This document shows positions 8,661 through 18,604 of a DNA stretch of 37,105 nt, piece by piece (position 1 is the first letter of the stretch; every line of letters begins with the position of its first letter). The stretch is from contig JAUCGG010000027.1 of the NCBI GenBank assembly GCA_030378015.1, positions 1 through 37,105 of the forward strand, read 5' to 3'. Made by a program: the position numbers and the translations under genes. Source of the DNA: Desulfococcaceae bacterium HSG8 (lineage in GTDB: Bacteria > Desulfobacterota > Desulfobacteria > Desulfobacterales > 4be13). The notes beneath the pieces are model-generated. The model was not told where the DNA came from and searched no databases. It worked only from the letters and a program-made list of their open reading frames with translations.

Positions 8661-9144
8661 AGATACACTCTACAGTGTGGCAGAAGAAGTTTTGGAAAAA
8701 CTGGCATTTATTTTTTCTTTTCCCGAAGATGAAAGAGATCAGATTGATTTCGATTCTGCTGTGGCTGCAAGAGTCTCATTTATCGGCCCTTTCAAGGGAA
8801 CCCTGGTGATGATCGTCTCGACACAGGCCCTTCCCGAACTGACCGGGAATATGCTCGGGCTGGAAAATAATGAAGAAACCACGACAGAACAGCAATATGA
8901 CGCGGTCAAAGAACTGATAAATGTCATCTGTGGTAATCTTTTGCCTTCCATAGCCGGAAAAGAGACCGTTTTTAATGTTGATCCTCCTGAAATTGTGAAA
9001 TATACGGATGATGTGCTGAAACCGTTCTCTGCAGAAAACGGCAAACCTGCCGAGCCTGCATCTGTAGCGAGACTGGATCTTGACGAAGGAGAGTGTGACC
9101 TTTTCCTGTTTGTTGACGGACAGCTTCCTGAAAGCGCCGACTGA
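8644..9144 (+). CDS. cheX: CheX/CheC-family CheY-P phosphatase
   Basis: About 166 residues with the CheX-type phosphatase signature: DAVKELINVICGNLLPSIAG, where the E-x2-N pair (ELIN) supplies the residues that position water for CheY-P hydrolysis. A single such motif plus the short length favours CheX over the two-site CheC. The start overlaps cheY: GGAGG at 8634-8638 is 5 bases from ATG 8644, whereas ATG 8641 is only 2 away. CheC relatives bind CheD; with two CheD versions nearby, this protein may be the partner that discriminates them. Assignment to the family is good, the exact subclass less so. Confidence 0.85.
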   Translation: MKEQIKDTLYSVAEEVLEKLAFIFSFPEDERDQIDFDSAVAARVSFIGPFKGTLVMIVSTQALPELTGNMLGLENNEETTTEQQYDAVKELINVICGNLLPSIAGKETVFNVDPPEIVKYTDDVLKPFSAENGKPAEPASVARLDLDEGECDLFLFVDGQLPESAD

Positions 9145-9177
9145 TTCCCCCATGATAATCGCCTGAACCCGATATGA

Positions 9178-10254
<1,077 letters not shown>

Positions 10255-10260
10255 TTCTGG

Positions 10261-10400
10261 GTGGTGGTGGTCAGTCAGCAGTCGGCAGTCAGCGGTCAGC
10301 GGTCAGTCAGCAGTCAGCAGTCAGCAGCCAGTCGGCAGTCAGTCAGCAGTCAGCGGTCAGTTGCAAATGACCATTGACATAATTGACAATTGGCAACTGA
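10261..10400. repeat. Heptad array (GTCAGCA / GTCGGCA)
   Basis: Imperfect GTCAGCA units follow the cheB stop and end with TTGACAATTGGCAACTGAC. From 10401 to 10545 the DNA is AT-rich with nothing else recognised; it leads into the promoter at 10546. Confidence 0.8.
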
Positions 10401-10545
10401 CGAAAATGAATATCCGTTCAGTTTGTACTCTTCATAAAAATCGCTAAAACCTCAGATATTTCTAAAATTTTCTATTCTTTTCTGAAAAAAACTATCTGAA
10501 TTAAAAGATTATTTCCTAAAAAATAATACGATAGGTGTTTTTTTC

Positions 10546-10591
10546 TTGACACTCAATCGGCGCATCTGCTAAATGAATGAGCATTCATTCA
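10546..10591 (+). promoter_or_regulatory. Promoter overlapped by FadR-like operator TGAATGAGCATTCATTCA
   Basis: TTGACA at 10546-10551 is followed after 17-18 bp by a weak -10 (CTAAAT or TAAATG, 10569-10575). Overlapping the -10, 10574-10591 reads TGAATGA-GCAT-TCATTCA. The two 7-bp halves and 4-bp centre match the known TetR-family FadR operator of Bacillus (TGAATGAMTARTCATTCA) in its arms. A perfect 8-2-8 palindrome, AATGAATG-AG-CATTCATT, lies at 10572-10589. It sits upstream of the fadN/fadA-like genes, so repression relieved by acyl-CoA is the likely logic. The regulator gene is not in the window. Confidence 0.72.
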
Positions 10592-10621
10592 TAAATCAAA
10601 AAATGTCTGTTATCCGCGGTC

Positions 10622-10766
10622 AGTAGTACACCGATTCGTAAATTCCTCCCCCCTTTTTTAAAGGGGGGCCGGGGGGATTTTTGGCATAACACGCTTTTCT
10701 TACAACTGAAAATCCCCGGCCCCCTATAAAAAAGGGGGGGACGAACTTAAAAAGTGGTGTAGTAGT
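10622..10766. repeat. MITE-like C-tract/G-tract palindromic element, copy 1
   Basis: The ends are AGTAGTACACC and GGTGTAGTAGT. Each side carries a poly-C/T6/poly-G hairpin flanked by GGGGGGATTT or AATCCCC, so the whole 145 bp is a near-palindrome. Three more full copies lie at 17841, 19230 and 26586. This copy is inside the leader between the FadR-like operator and fadN. Confidence 0.85.
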
Positions 10767-10823
10767 CAGTTGCAACTGACAACTGACCACGGACAACGTA
10801 CAATGTTACAACGGAGGAATATT

Positions 10824-13229
10824 ATGGTAAGAAAGATCAAGAACGCGGCAGTGATAGGTTCCGGCGTCATGGGCGGCGGTATAGCGGCGCTCCTTGCCAG
10901 TGCCGGTATAAAAACCCTGCTCCTGGATATAGTCCCGTTCGATTTAAAAGACGAAGAAAAAGATAACCCCCTGGCCAGGAACAAAATCGTCAAAGCAGGC
11001 CTGAAGGCAGTGATGAAGTCAAAGCCGTCCCTGATCATGGATAAAAAGGACGCGGACCTGATCACCATCGGAAACCTGGAAGATGATTTCGACAAGCTCG
11101 GGGAATGCGACTGGATAGTGGAAGTGGTTGTGGAAAACCTGAAAATAAAGCAGGAACTCCTGCAAAAACTTGAGAAAATCAGGAAAGAAACAGCCATAGT
11201 CTCCACAAACACATCGGGCATACCCCTGGAAAAAATGTCCGAAGGGCTGGGCACGGAATTCAGACAGCATTTCCTGGGAACCCATTTCTTCAACCCCGTA
11301 CGATACATGAAGCTCTTTGAAATCATCCCGGGCCGGGAAACCAAACCTGAAATCCTTGAGTTCATGGCTGACTTTGCTGGAAAAAGGCTCGGGAAAGGGA
11401 TCGTATGGGCAAAAGACACCCCCAATTTCGTGGGGAACCGCATCGGCGTCCAGGGAATTGTAAAAGCAATGCAGGTCATGGTGGAAGACGGGCTGACCAT
11501 ACCCGAAACAGATGCCCTCTTCGGACGGGCAATGGGCAGACCAAAGACAGCCATGTTCAAAACCTGTGACCTCGTAGGGCTGGATATCATGGCCCATGTG
11601 TCTCAGAACACTTATGAACTGGTTCCCGAAGATGAGCAGAGAGACAGCTTCGTGATCCCGGAATTCGTGAACAACATGATCGGAAAGGGGCTGCTGGGCA
11701 AGAAAGCAAAAAGCGGTTTCTATAAAACAGAAAAGCCCGGGAAGAAACTCATCCGCAAGGTCATTGACACGGAAACCCTTGAATACTCCGAATTCCCCAA
11801 GCCTGATTTCCCCTGCCTTGCCGCAGCCAAAAAAGCCAAAGGACTGCCCAATAAAATAAAAGCTGTTGTATATGGCGATGACAAAGGCGCTCAGTTTGCA
11901 TGGAAGGTGCTTGCCAACGGGCTGATCTACGCAGCCAACCGGATACCTGAAATCTCCGACACCATCATTGAAATTGATAATGCAATGAAATGGGGATATA
12001 ATTTTGAAACAGGGCCCTTTGAAACCTGGGACGCCATCGGGGTAAAGGAATCCGTGGAGAAGATGGAAAAGGACGGGCTGGAGGTTCCTGGAAACATTAA
12101 GAAAATGCTGTCAGCCGGTAACACATCCTTTTATAAAACCGAAAACGGGAGCATCCTGTTTTACGACTTCGCGTCCGAATCCTACAAACCTCTTCCTGTA
12201 AGCGAAAACCTCATCTCCCTTAATATCCTCAGAAGCACGGGTAAAGTTGCAAAATCATGCGGCTCCGCATCCCTGCTTGACTTGGGAGACGGCGTATTCT
12301 GCTGTGAATTCCATACCAAGATGAACGCCATCAATAAGGAAATCGTGGAGTTCATGGAAGAAGCTGTGGAATATGCAGAGGATAACGGCGCGGGTGTTGT
12401 AATCGGCAATCAGGCAGGAGGAATGCCCGGGGCATTTTCTGCCGGGGGCGATCTTTTTTACATGGGAACCCTTGCCCAGACAGGTAAATTCAAGGAAATC
12501 AATGAGTTTCTGAAAATGGCCCAGGATGGTATCCAGAAAGCACGGTATTCATCCGTTCCCATAGTTGCCGCGCCTTACGGAATGACCCTCGGGGGCGGCT
12601 GCGAGGTCTGTCTCGGGGCTGCTGACAGGATAGTAGCACATGCCGAACTGTACATGGGGCTTGTGGAAGTGGGTGTTGGTCTGCTGCCCGCCGGCGGTGG
12701 ATGCCTGAACCTCTGGAAAAAATTTATCAGTTCCGTACCAGGGCCCGTTACCGATTATGACCTCTCGAAATTCTTTATCCCCGTGTTCATGAACATTGCC
12801 ATGGCCAAAGTTTCCACATCCGCGGCAGAAGCCCGGAGCATGGGATTCCTGGGACCCCGGGACAGGATCGTCTTTAACCGGGATCACCTGATCGGCGAGG
12901 CAAAGAAGGAAGTCCTGAGAATGGCAGACGAAGGCTACGCGCCGCCTGTGAAACGAAAGATAAAAGTCCTGGGCCAGGCCGCACAGGGGATGATCAACGG
13001 GGAAATCTTCAACATGATGAGCGGGAAATACATCAGCGAATACGATGCATTCCTGGCAAAACGCATCGCCCACGTAATCAGCGGGGGAGATGTCCGGGAG
13101 AACAGCGAAGTGGATGAGGAAGTTATCCTGAATCTCGAAAGACAGGCATTTACCGACTTCTGGAAACAGGAAAAAACCCACGCCAGAGTGGAACATCTGT
13201 TGAAGACAGGGAAACCGTTGAGAAATTAA
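10824..13229 (+). CDS. fadN: 3-hydroxyacyl-CoA dehydrogenase / enoyl-CoA hydratase (FadN-type)
   Basis: An 801-residue beta-oxidation enzyme with the dehydrogenase first and the hydratase last, the Bacillus FadN order (~789 aa), not the FadB/FadJ order. The NAD site GSGVMGGGIA is at 12-21, and the dehydrogenase His154 is in GTHFFNPV. Second 3HCDH domains follow to ~430. The crotonase domain (~500-720) has FSAGGDL for the oxyanion hole, and GGGCEVC with Glu594. It oxidises hydroxyacyl-CoA and hydrates enoyl-CoA in the cytoplasm. GGAGGA at 10813-10818 fixes ATG 10824; the frame upstream is translated repeat. The thiolase follows after a heptad array. Confidence 0.9.
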   Translation: MVRKIKNAAVIGSGVMGGGIAALLASAGIKTLLLDIVPFDLKDEEKDNPLARNKIVKAGLKAVMKSKPSLIMDKKDADLITIGNLEDDFDKLGECDWIVEVVVENLKIKQELLQKLEKIRKETAIVSTNTSGIPLEKMSEGLGTEFRQHFLGTHFFNPVRYMKLFEIIPGRETKPEILEFMADFAGKRLGKGIVWAKDTPNFVGNRIGVQGIVKAMQVMVEDGLTIPETDALFGRAMGRPKTAMFKTCDLVGLDIMAHVSQNTYELVPEDEQRDSFVIPEFVNNMIGKGLLGKKAKSGFYKTEKPGKKLIRKVIDTETLEYSEFPKPDFPCLAAAKKAKGLPNKIKAVVYGDDKGAQFAWKVLANGLIYAANRIPEISDTIIEIDNAMKWGYNFETGPFETWDAIGVKESVEKMEKDGLEVPGNIKKMLSAGNTSFYKTENGSILFYDFASESYKPLPVSENLISLNILRSTGKVAKSCGSASLLDLGDGVFCCEFHTKMNAINKEIVEFMEEAVEYAEDNGAGVVIGNQAGGMPGAFSAGGDLFYMGTLAQTGKFKEINEFLKMAQDGIQKARYSSVPIVAAPYGMTLGGGCEVCLGAADRIVAHAELYMGLVEVGVGLLPAGGGCLNLWKKFISSVPGPVTDYDLSKFFIPVFMNIAMAKVSTSAAEARSMGFLGPRDRIVFNRDHLIGEAKKEVLRMADEGYAPPVKRKIKVLGQAAQGMINGEIFNMMSGKYISEYDAFLAKRIAHVISGGDVRENSEVDEEVILNLERQAFTDFWKQEKTHARVEHLLKTGKPLRN

Positions 13230-13230
13230 G

Positions 13231-13498
13231 TCCTCAGTCCTCAGTCCTCAGTCTTCAGTTGTCAGTCTTCAGTCTTCAGTCCTCAGTCCTCAGTTCTGAC
13301 TACTGAGGACTGACCACTGACCACTGAAGACTGAAGACTGACCACTGAGGACTGAAGACTGACCACTGAAGACTGAAGACTGAAGACTGACTACTGACTA
13401 CTGAGGGCTGACCACTGAAGACTGAAGACTGACTACTGACTACTGACTACTGAGGGCTGACCACTGAAGACTGAAGACTGAAGACTGAAGACTGAGAA
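13231..13498. repeat. Large heptad array between fadN and fadA, inverted halves
   Basis: TCAGTCC/TCAGTCT units (13231-13292) are followed by GAAGACT, GACCACT and GACTACT units to 13498. The halves are complementary, so a long imperfect hairpin is possible between the two genes of one apparent operon. Confidence 0.88.
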
Positions 13499-13518
13499 GA
13501 CCACCCGAGGAGATAAAA

Positions 13519-14694
13519 ATGAGAGACGCATATATAGTAACATCCGTAAGAACACCGGGCTGCCGGAGGGCTAAAGGGGCCTTCAGCGCTACAAGACCGG
13601 AGGATTTGTTAAGCTTTATCCTGAATGCTGCTGTGGAAAAAACAGCGGACCTTGATAAAAAAGCGATTGATGATGTGATGATCGGCTGTTCCTTTCCCGA
13701 GGCCGAACAGGGACTGAATGTGGGCAGGCTTGCGAGCCAGATCGCAGGGTTTCCCGCGGAGGTTTCCGGGGCCACGGTAAACCGGTTCTGTTCATCAGGA
13801 CTGGAGGCCATTGCCCTTGCTTCCCTGCGGGTGATGGCGGGATGGTCGGATATCACCATCGGGGGCGGGCTGGAATCCATGTCATATGTGCCCATCGGCG
13901 GCAATATGCCCAGACCCCATCCGGAGCATACAAAGAAGCACCCTGATCTTTATACGTCAATGGGGATCACGGCAGAGAATGTTGCCAAACGGTACAATAT
14001 AGCGCGTGAGACCCAGGACGAATTCGCGTACCAGTCCCATAAAAAGGCTGCCGAGGCAACGGAGAAAAAACTGTTCACCGAGATCATACCCACGCCCGCG
14101 GCAAAATTCGTGCAGCAGAAAAACGGGACATATAAAAAAGAAACCTTCATGATTGATTATGATGACGGGATCCGTTCTGACACGACAATCGAAGGGCTGG
14201 CAAAGCTGAGGCCCGTTTTTGCCGCAGGCGGGAGCGTTACCGCGGGGAATTCCTCCCAGATGACGGACGGGGCCGCGGCCTCCGTGATTATGAGTGAGGA
14301 AAAGGTTAAAGAACTGGGGCTGACGCCCATAGCCAAACTGAAATATTATACCACGGTGGGTTGTCAGCCGGACGAGATGGGTGTGGGCCCGAGATATGCG
14401 ATTCCCAAAGTGCTGAAGCTTGCCGGAATGGATATAAAAGATATTGAGTTGTTTGAGATCAACGAGGCTTTTGCTTCCCAGGCGATTTATTGCTGTAACG
14501 AACTGGGCATTGACATGGGCAAGGTAAATATTCACGGCGGAGCCGTTGCGCTCGGGCATCCCCTGGGATGTACCGGCGCAAAGCTCTGCGCCACCCTGCT
14601 TGCCAATATGAAGGAACGCGGCGTGAAATACGGCGTGGAGTCCATGTGTATCGGCGGGGGAATGGGAGCAGCGGCATTGTTTGAGATGTGTTAA
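13519..14694 (+). CDS. fadA: Acetyl-CoA acyltransferase (thiolase, FadA-type)
   Basis: A 391-residue thiolase that releases acetyl-CoA from 3-ketoacyl-CoA, or in reverse makes acetoacetyl-CoA. The nucleophile Cys91 is in NRFCSSGLEAIALA, His347 in GGAVALGHPLGCTGAK and the second Cys377 in CIGGGMGAAA. The length equals that of Bacillus FadA. GAGGAG at 13507-13512 is 6 bases from the ATG. With the FadN-type gene upstream on the same strand, it completes the last three steps of the beta-oxidation spiral. No acyl-CoA dehydrogenase lies in the window. Confidence 0.94.
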   Translation: MRDAYIVTSVRTPGCRRAKGAFSATRPEDLLSFILNAAVEKTADLDKKAIDDVMIGCSFPEAEQGLNVGRLASQIAGFPAEVSGATVNRFCSSGLEAIALASLRVMAGWSDITIGGGLESMSYVPIGGNMPRPHPEHTKKHPDLYTSMGITAENVAKRYNIARETQDEFAYQSHKKAAEATEKKLFTEIIPTPAAKFVQQKNGTYKKETFMIDYDDGIRSDTTIEGLAKLRPVFAAGGSVTAGNSSQMTDGAAASVIMSEEKVKELGLTPIAKLKYYTTVGCQPDEMGVGPRYAIPKVLKLAGMDIKDIELFEINEAFASQAIYCCNELGIDMGKVNIHGGAVALGHPLGCTGAKLCATLLANMKERGVKYGVESMCIGGGMGAAALFEMC

Positions 14695-15200
14695 GTGTGA
14701 TGCGTGATGCGTGATGCGTGATGTAGAACGATTTTTCAAATCGTTTTAAGCAATTTGCAAAATTGTTCTACAGTCAGCAGATCGAAAACTTATTCGGACA
14801 GCGGATTCCGGGTTAAAATCGGAAAACATCCGTTTTCCGATTTTTATATGAAAGTCCCTATAAAAAATCCCCCCGGCCCCCTTTACGAAAGGGGGAGTCG
14901 CGGCGGACTTTCATCATTCGTTGTGACCGGTCATGAAAGTTCCCCGGAATGACAGGTTTGAGATGTGTTAAGCGTGATGCGTGAAACGTGATGTAGAACG
15001 ATTTTTCAAATCGTTTTAAACAATTTGAAAAATTGTTCTACAGTCAGCAGATCGGAAACTTATTCGGACAGTGGATTCCGGGTTAAAATCGGAAAACGAT
15101 TTTCCCCGGAATGACAGAATGTTATCCGGAGACAGCATCTGTCATTCCGGGGAAAATTAAAAAACGGATGTTTTTTAATTTTAACCCGGAATCCAAGGAT
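14683..15200. repeat. Tandem segmental duplication with palindromic elements
   Basis: The last 14 bases of fadA plus its downstream sequence (TTTGAGATGTGTTAAG, GTGATGC heptads) recur at 14957. Each unit carries a palindrome starting TGTAGAACGATTTTTC and ending GTTCTACA (14722-14772 and 14992-15042). After it comes the dispersed element CAGCAGATCG...GGATTCCGGGTTAAAATCGG. The second copy of that element ends in the inverted half near 15195. A C-tract/G-tract fragment lies at 14855-14900. No gene is seen in 14695-15227. Confidence 0.8.
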
Positions 15201-15227
15201 TTATTCTGAGTTGAAAAAACCAGATAA

Positions 15228-16163
15228 TTAATCTATATCCCCTAAGAGATACCGGTCTTTTAACTTCAGGAAGCCGAATATTGCCTTTTCTGTTTTGCCA
15301 TCTTTTTTAAAAGTCACTTCCCAAGCATACCACTCGCCATCATCTTTTATTTGCACCATAAATTCGGTAAACTCATGGCTCGGATACTGATCCAGATATC
15401 CTTTGATTATACGGGCCACAGAGTCTGTTTGTATTTTATCATCTGCATTGGCATAGTTCACAACATTCTTACCTCGTCTTGCCTGATCTTTTCCCATGTA
15501 AAGAATGTATTCAGCCAACTTCTGATTTTTCCCTGTCCTGGCTAATTCAAACATCTTTGTCAACAGGGTCTTCACATCTTTCACAATTTTCTGAGGCGAC
15601 GACTGCTTCTTATCTGCACTCAGAGCAAAACTCTTTTCATATAACCTTCCTGCGTTCATTTCTTCGGACGGGGTTTTGGCTAAATCAAGAGCTTTTTTTG
15701 AAAAGGAGAAAGCTTTTTCAATATCGTGCATATTTGTGTAAAAAAGCGCCGCTGCAATATTGACACTGAAAGAATTCGGATTTAATTCAACGGCTTTGGT
15801 TATATCACCCGCACCTTTGCCTTTTTCATCCGTAAACTTCGTAATTCCCCTGAGAGCGTATAAATCGCCGTTGCCCGGCTCCAGTTTGATGGCATCATCA
15901 TACCATCTGATGGCTTCCTTATACTTCTTTGCAAGTCTCAGTCCGCCTCCCATATATCGAAACAGTTCAGCATCTTTTTCGGGAGCTTTTGCTATTGCTT
16001 TTTCACAGCAGGGCAGACCTTCCTGATGGTTGCCTGCGTTGAGTTTCTCAATGCAGCATCTTTTAAGAGATTCAAATTCGTCAGCATCAGCTTTCATTGA
16101 TAAGCTGACCAATATAAAAGTGATGATTATCGGTACAATAAAAAGCATCCTCCTGATTTCCAT
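15228..16163 (-). CDS. Exported TPR-repeat protein
   Basis: 311 residues. An N-terminal signal peptide (charged MEIRR, hydrophobic 7-22, likely cut after KADA ~27) sends it to the periplasm. Tetratricopeptide-like helical repeats run ~30-170 (for example AIRWYDDAIKLEPGNGDLYALRG and AFSFSKKALDLA), so it probably binds another protein. The C-terminal ~90 residues (WYAWEVTFKKDGKTEKAIFGFLKLKDRYLLGDID) look like a small beta domain. AAAGGAG lies correctly upstream of the start. It stands alone between repeat elements, and no specific function can be assigned. Confidence 0.8.
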   Translation of the reverse strand: MEIRRMLFIVPIIITFILVSLSMKADADEFESLKRCCIEKLNAGNHQEGLPCCEKAIAKAPEKDAELFRYMGGGLRLAKKYKEAIRWYDDAIKLEPGNGDLYALRGITKFTDEKGKGAGDITKAVELNPNSFSVNIAAALFYTNMHDIEKAFSFSKKALDLAKTPSEEMNAGRLYEKSFALSADKKQSSPQKIVKDVKTLLTKMFELARTGKNQKLAEYILYMGKDQARRGKNVVNYANADDKIQTDSVARIIKGYLDQYPSHEFTEFMVQIKDDGEWYAWEVTFKKDGKTEKAIFGFLKLKDRYLLGDID

Positions 16164-16658
16164 AACTTATCTCCTTTTCTGTCAATTTACGATTTAATGT
16201 CAGCAGATGGAAAAATCCCCCCTTGAGGGAGCATGGGGTGTAACTCACTGAAAATACATCCTCACCGACCCATTTCAAAGGGGAACTTCCATATAGATCG
16301 AAAACTTTTGCAGACAGTGGATTCCGGGTTAAAATCGGAAAACATCCGTTTTCCGATTTTCCCCGGAATGACAGAATGTTATCCGGAGACAGCATCTGTC
16401 ATTCCGGGGAAAATTAAAAAACGGATGTTTTTTAATTTTAACCCGGAATCCACTGTTCACAGAGGGTGACCGGAAACTTTTCCATCTACTGAATGTTGTA
16501 AAGCAACTTGCGAATTTTTATTGTTAAAAAGAGATGTTGCGAACAGCGGCTCCGGAGAACTGATAAAGATTTACGCCGTGAAACGTGAAGCGTTATAAGC
16601 GTGAGCTTACGTTATGGCTGAAACGCATCACGCATCACGCATCACGTTTCACGTTTCA
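16164..16658. repeat. Intergenic repeats: dispersed inverted element and heptad palindrome
   Basis: 16297-16490 is a copy of the dispersed element whose halves read GATCGAAAACTTTTGC, GGATTCCGGGTTAAAATCGG and then the inverse ending in CGGAATCCACTGTTC. Its centre is AATGACAGAATG...GTCATTCC. 16575-16658 holds GTGAAACGTGAAGCG facing ACGCATCACGCATCACG. 16210-16290 contains a diverged C-tract fragment. I see no gene here. Confidence 0.75.
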
Positions 16659-17777
16659 TTACTTATACAAATCCCACTTGGCTCCCTTTGCAACAAGTAC
16701 CACAAAGTTGCTTATGGCCAGGGTATTTTCCGGTGTGAATGATATGGAACCGGCTATTCCCTTGAAATCTTTGGTGGCTTTCAGGGCTGCCATGATGGCT
16801 TTTTTGTCAGCAGAGCCTGCACGCTTCATAGCGTCTGCCATAAGATATATTCCATCATAAGCCAGGGCAGAATAGGGGCCCGGGTCCTGTTTGAAAGATT
16901 TCTTGTAATCGCCGGAGAATGCCTTGGCTGCCGGCAGATATTCAACTGTGGGGTTTGAGAAACAGAAAACCCCCTCGGCTGCTTTTCCGGCAATCTCCAT
17001 AAGCTTGGGTGAGTTGGAGCCGTCGCCCACAGCGATCTGTTTCGTATAGCCGCCCTGGCGCAACTGCTTGATTACCAGCGCTCCGTCTGCATAGTAGGCT
17101 GTCCAGAAAACAACGTCGGGGGCTTTGGATTTTATGCTGGTCACCAGCGAAGAGTGATCCTGCTCACCTTTGTTTACAACCTCAAACGCCACAACTTTAT
17201 TGCCCGCTGCTTCCCATTTTTCCCGGGTCAGTTTTGCCAAGTCTTCGGAATATCCGTCGCCCTGATGGACAATAGCCAGTTTTTTGTAGCCTTTTTTAGT
17301 GAAAAGCTCCACGGCTGTGGCAGCCTGATCAGAGCCGGTGCTGTTGATCAGGAAAGCATTCCCGGGGTTGGCCGGGATAAGTTTGGTGGAATTGGCAGCA
17401 GCAATGACAAAGGGAACCCCGGCATCGCCGTAAATTTTCAGGGTGGGAAGGGTTGCTCCTGAGCAATATCCCCCCACCACGCCGACCACATCTTCGGAAA
17501 CCAGCTTACTGGCAGCGGATGTTGCCTGCTGGGGGTCACATGCGGCATCACCGGTTGTGGTGACAATCTTTTTTCCCAGGACCCCGCCTTTGGCGTTAAT
17601 TTCTTTTACTGCCATACTAATGGCATTTTCCATATCCTTGCCATAGGTCGCTTCTGATCCGGTTGTCGGAACCATGATCCCTATCTTCAGGTCATCGGCC
17701 CCTGCAGCACCCTGGGCAATCAGAAAGAACCCTGCCATTACTGCAAAAACTGCACAAAAAACTTTTTTCACTGCCAT
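16659..17777 (-). CDS. livK: Branched-chain amino acid-type ABC transporter substrate-binding protein
   Basis: A 372-residue periplasmic type I binding protein (LivJ/LivK, Peripla_BP_6). The signal peptide runs to ~Ala27. The mature part starts LKIGIMVPTTGSEATYGKD and has the family segments NAISMAVKEINAKGGVLGKK, CDPQQATSAASKLV, VVGGYCSGATLP and YDGIYLMADAMKRAG. It would deliver leucine/isoleucine/valine or related ligands to a LivHMGF transporter, none of which is in the window. AAGGAGG is only one base from ATG 17777 but 7 from GTG 17771, so the protein may start two codons later as MKKVF. The ligand is not certain. Confidence 0.9.
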   Translation of the reverse strand: MAVKKVFCAVFAVMAGFFLIAQGAAGADDLKIGIMVPTTGSEATYGKDMENAISMAVKEINAKGGVLGKKIVTTTGDAACDPQQATSAASKLVSEDVVGVVGGYCSGATLPTLKIYGDAGVPFVIAAANSTKLIPANPGNAFLINSTGSDQAATAVELFTKKGYKKLAIVHQGDGYSEDLAKLTREKWEAAGNKVVAFEVVNKGEQDHSSLVTSIKSKAPDVVFWTAYYADGALVIKQLRQGGYTKQIAVGDGSNSPKLMEIAGKAAEGVFCFSNPTVEYLPAAKAFSGDYKKSFKQDPGPYSALAYDGIYLMADAMKRAGSADKKAIMAALKATKDFKGIAGSISFTPENTLAISNFVVLVAKGAKWDLYK

Positions 17778-17840
17778 ACCTCCTTAATAAATTGTTATAA
17801 GATTAATAATTCACTTCACCTTACGGAGAAGATAAAACAC

Positions 17841-17990
17841 AGTAGTACATTAACTTGTAAGTTCGTCCCCCCTTTTTTAAAGGGGGGCCGGGGGGGATTT
17901 CTGCCGCAACCACCTTTTTTTGTAACATAAAATCCCCCCGGCCCCCTTTAAAAAGGGGGGGACGAACTTAAAAAGTGGTGTAGTAGTACT
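17841..17990. repeat. MITE-like C-tract/G-tract element, copy 2
   Basis: It begins AGTAGTACATTAACTTG and ends AAAAAGTGGTGTAGTAGTAC, with paired poly-C/T6/poly-G hairpins and GGGGGGATTT inside. It is the same family as the copies at 10622, 19230 and 26586. Confidence 0.85.
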
Positions 17991-18150
17991 CGTTCCCAGG
18001 CTCTGCCTGGGAATGCATTCTGCAAGGCTCTGCCTTGAGCATTTTCACTTAACTCGTCGGTTTTACGCTGAAACATGAGGCAGAGCCTCCCGAAATGCGT
18101 TACCAGGCAGAGCCTGGGAACGAGAAAAAGGCAGAGCCTGGGAACGAGTA
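17988..18150. repeat. Palindromic CTCGTTCCCAGGCTCTGCC repeat cluster
   Basis: CTCGTTCCCAGGCTCTGCC and its inverse GGCAGAGCCTGGGAACGAG occur three times, with shorter AGGCTCTGCCT modules between. These fold into GC-rich hairpins. The remaining gap to 18370 contains only AT-rich DNA with nothing recognised. Confidence 0.8.
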
Positions 18151-18369
18151 AATCCCCCGAATTGGTAGTAGTTATCACCCCAGTCCGATGATTTACAGCT
18201 TGGCTTATATAATGAATGCTCCTGTCAGATCAAGCGATTATTTGCGGTTAAGGAAAATTTTTTCTTTTAACCTCGTACTGAAGAGCCAACTGTCAGCAGG
18301 CATTGATTGCATAAAAATTAGCAGGTTGCTGCCCATTTTTTTGGGTAAAACATGATCAGGTTAATAAAA

Positions 18370-18505
18370 TCAGCAGATCGGAAAGTTTCCGATAAACCTT
18401 GGCAAACAGTGGATTCCGGGTTAAAATTAAAAAACATCCGTTTTTTAATTTTCCCCGGAATGACAATCTAACGTACTGTCATTCCGGAAAATCGGAAAAC
18501 GGATG
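18370..18505. repeat. Dispersed GGATTCCGGGTTAAAAT inverted element
   Basis: It starts CAGCAGATCGGAAAG and carries CAGTGGATTCCGGGTTAAAA, then a hairpin around CATCCGTTTTTTAATTTTC and the inverse GTCATTCCGGAAAATCGG. It is related to copies at 15043, 16297, 21705, 23540 and 23862. Confidence 0.8.
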
Positions 18506-18604
18506 TTTAACTTGGAATATGGTCCACCAGTATTTTCATATCGTCGCAATTCAGCGGCGCGGCTTTTTGCGTCTGCTGAAATTGCATTGTTATATTTGCA
18601 TTTT

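Noticed and set aside
10766-11597. Long minus-strand frames (274 and 192 codons) opposite fadN
   Set aside because: They are shadows of a well-supported gene with conserved active-site motifs on the plus strand.
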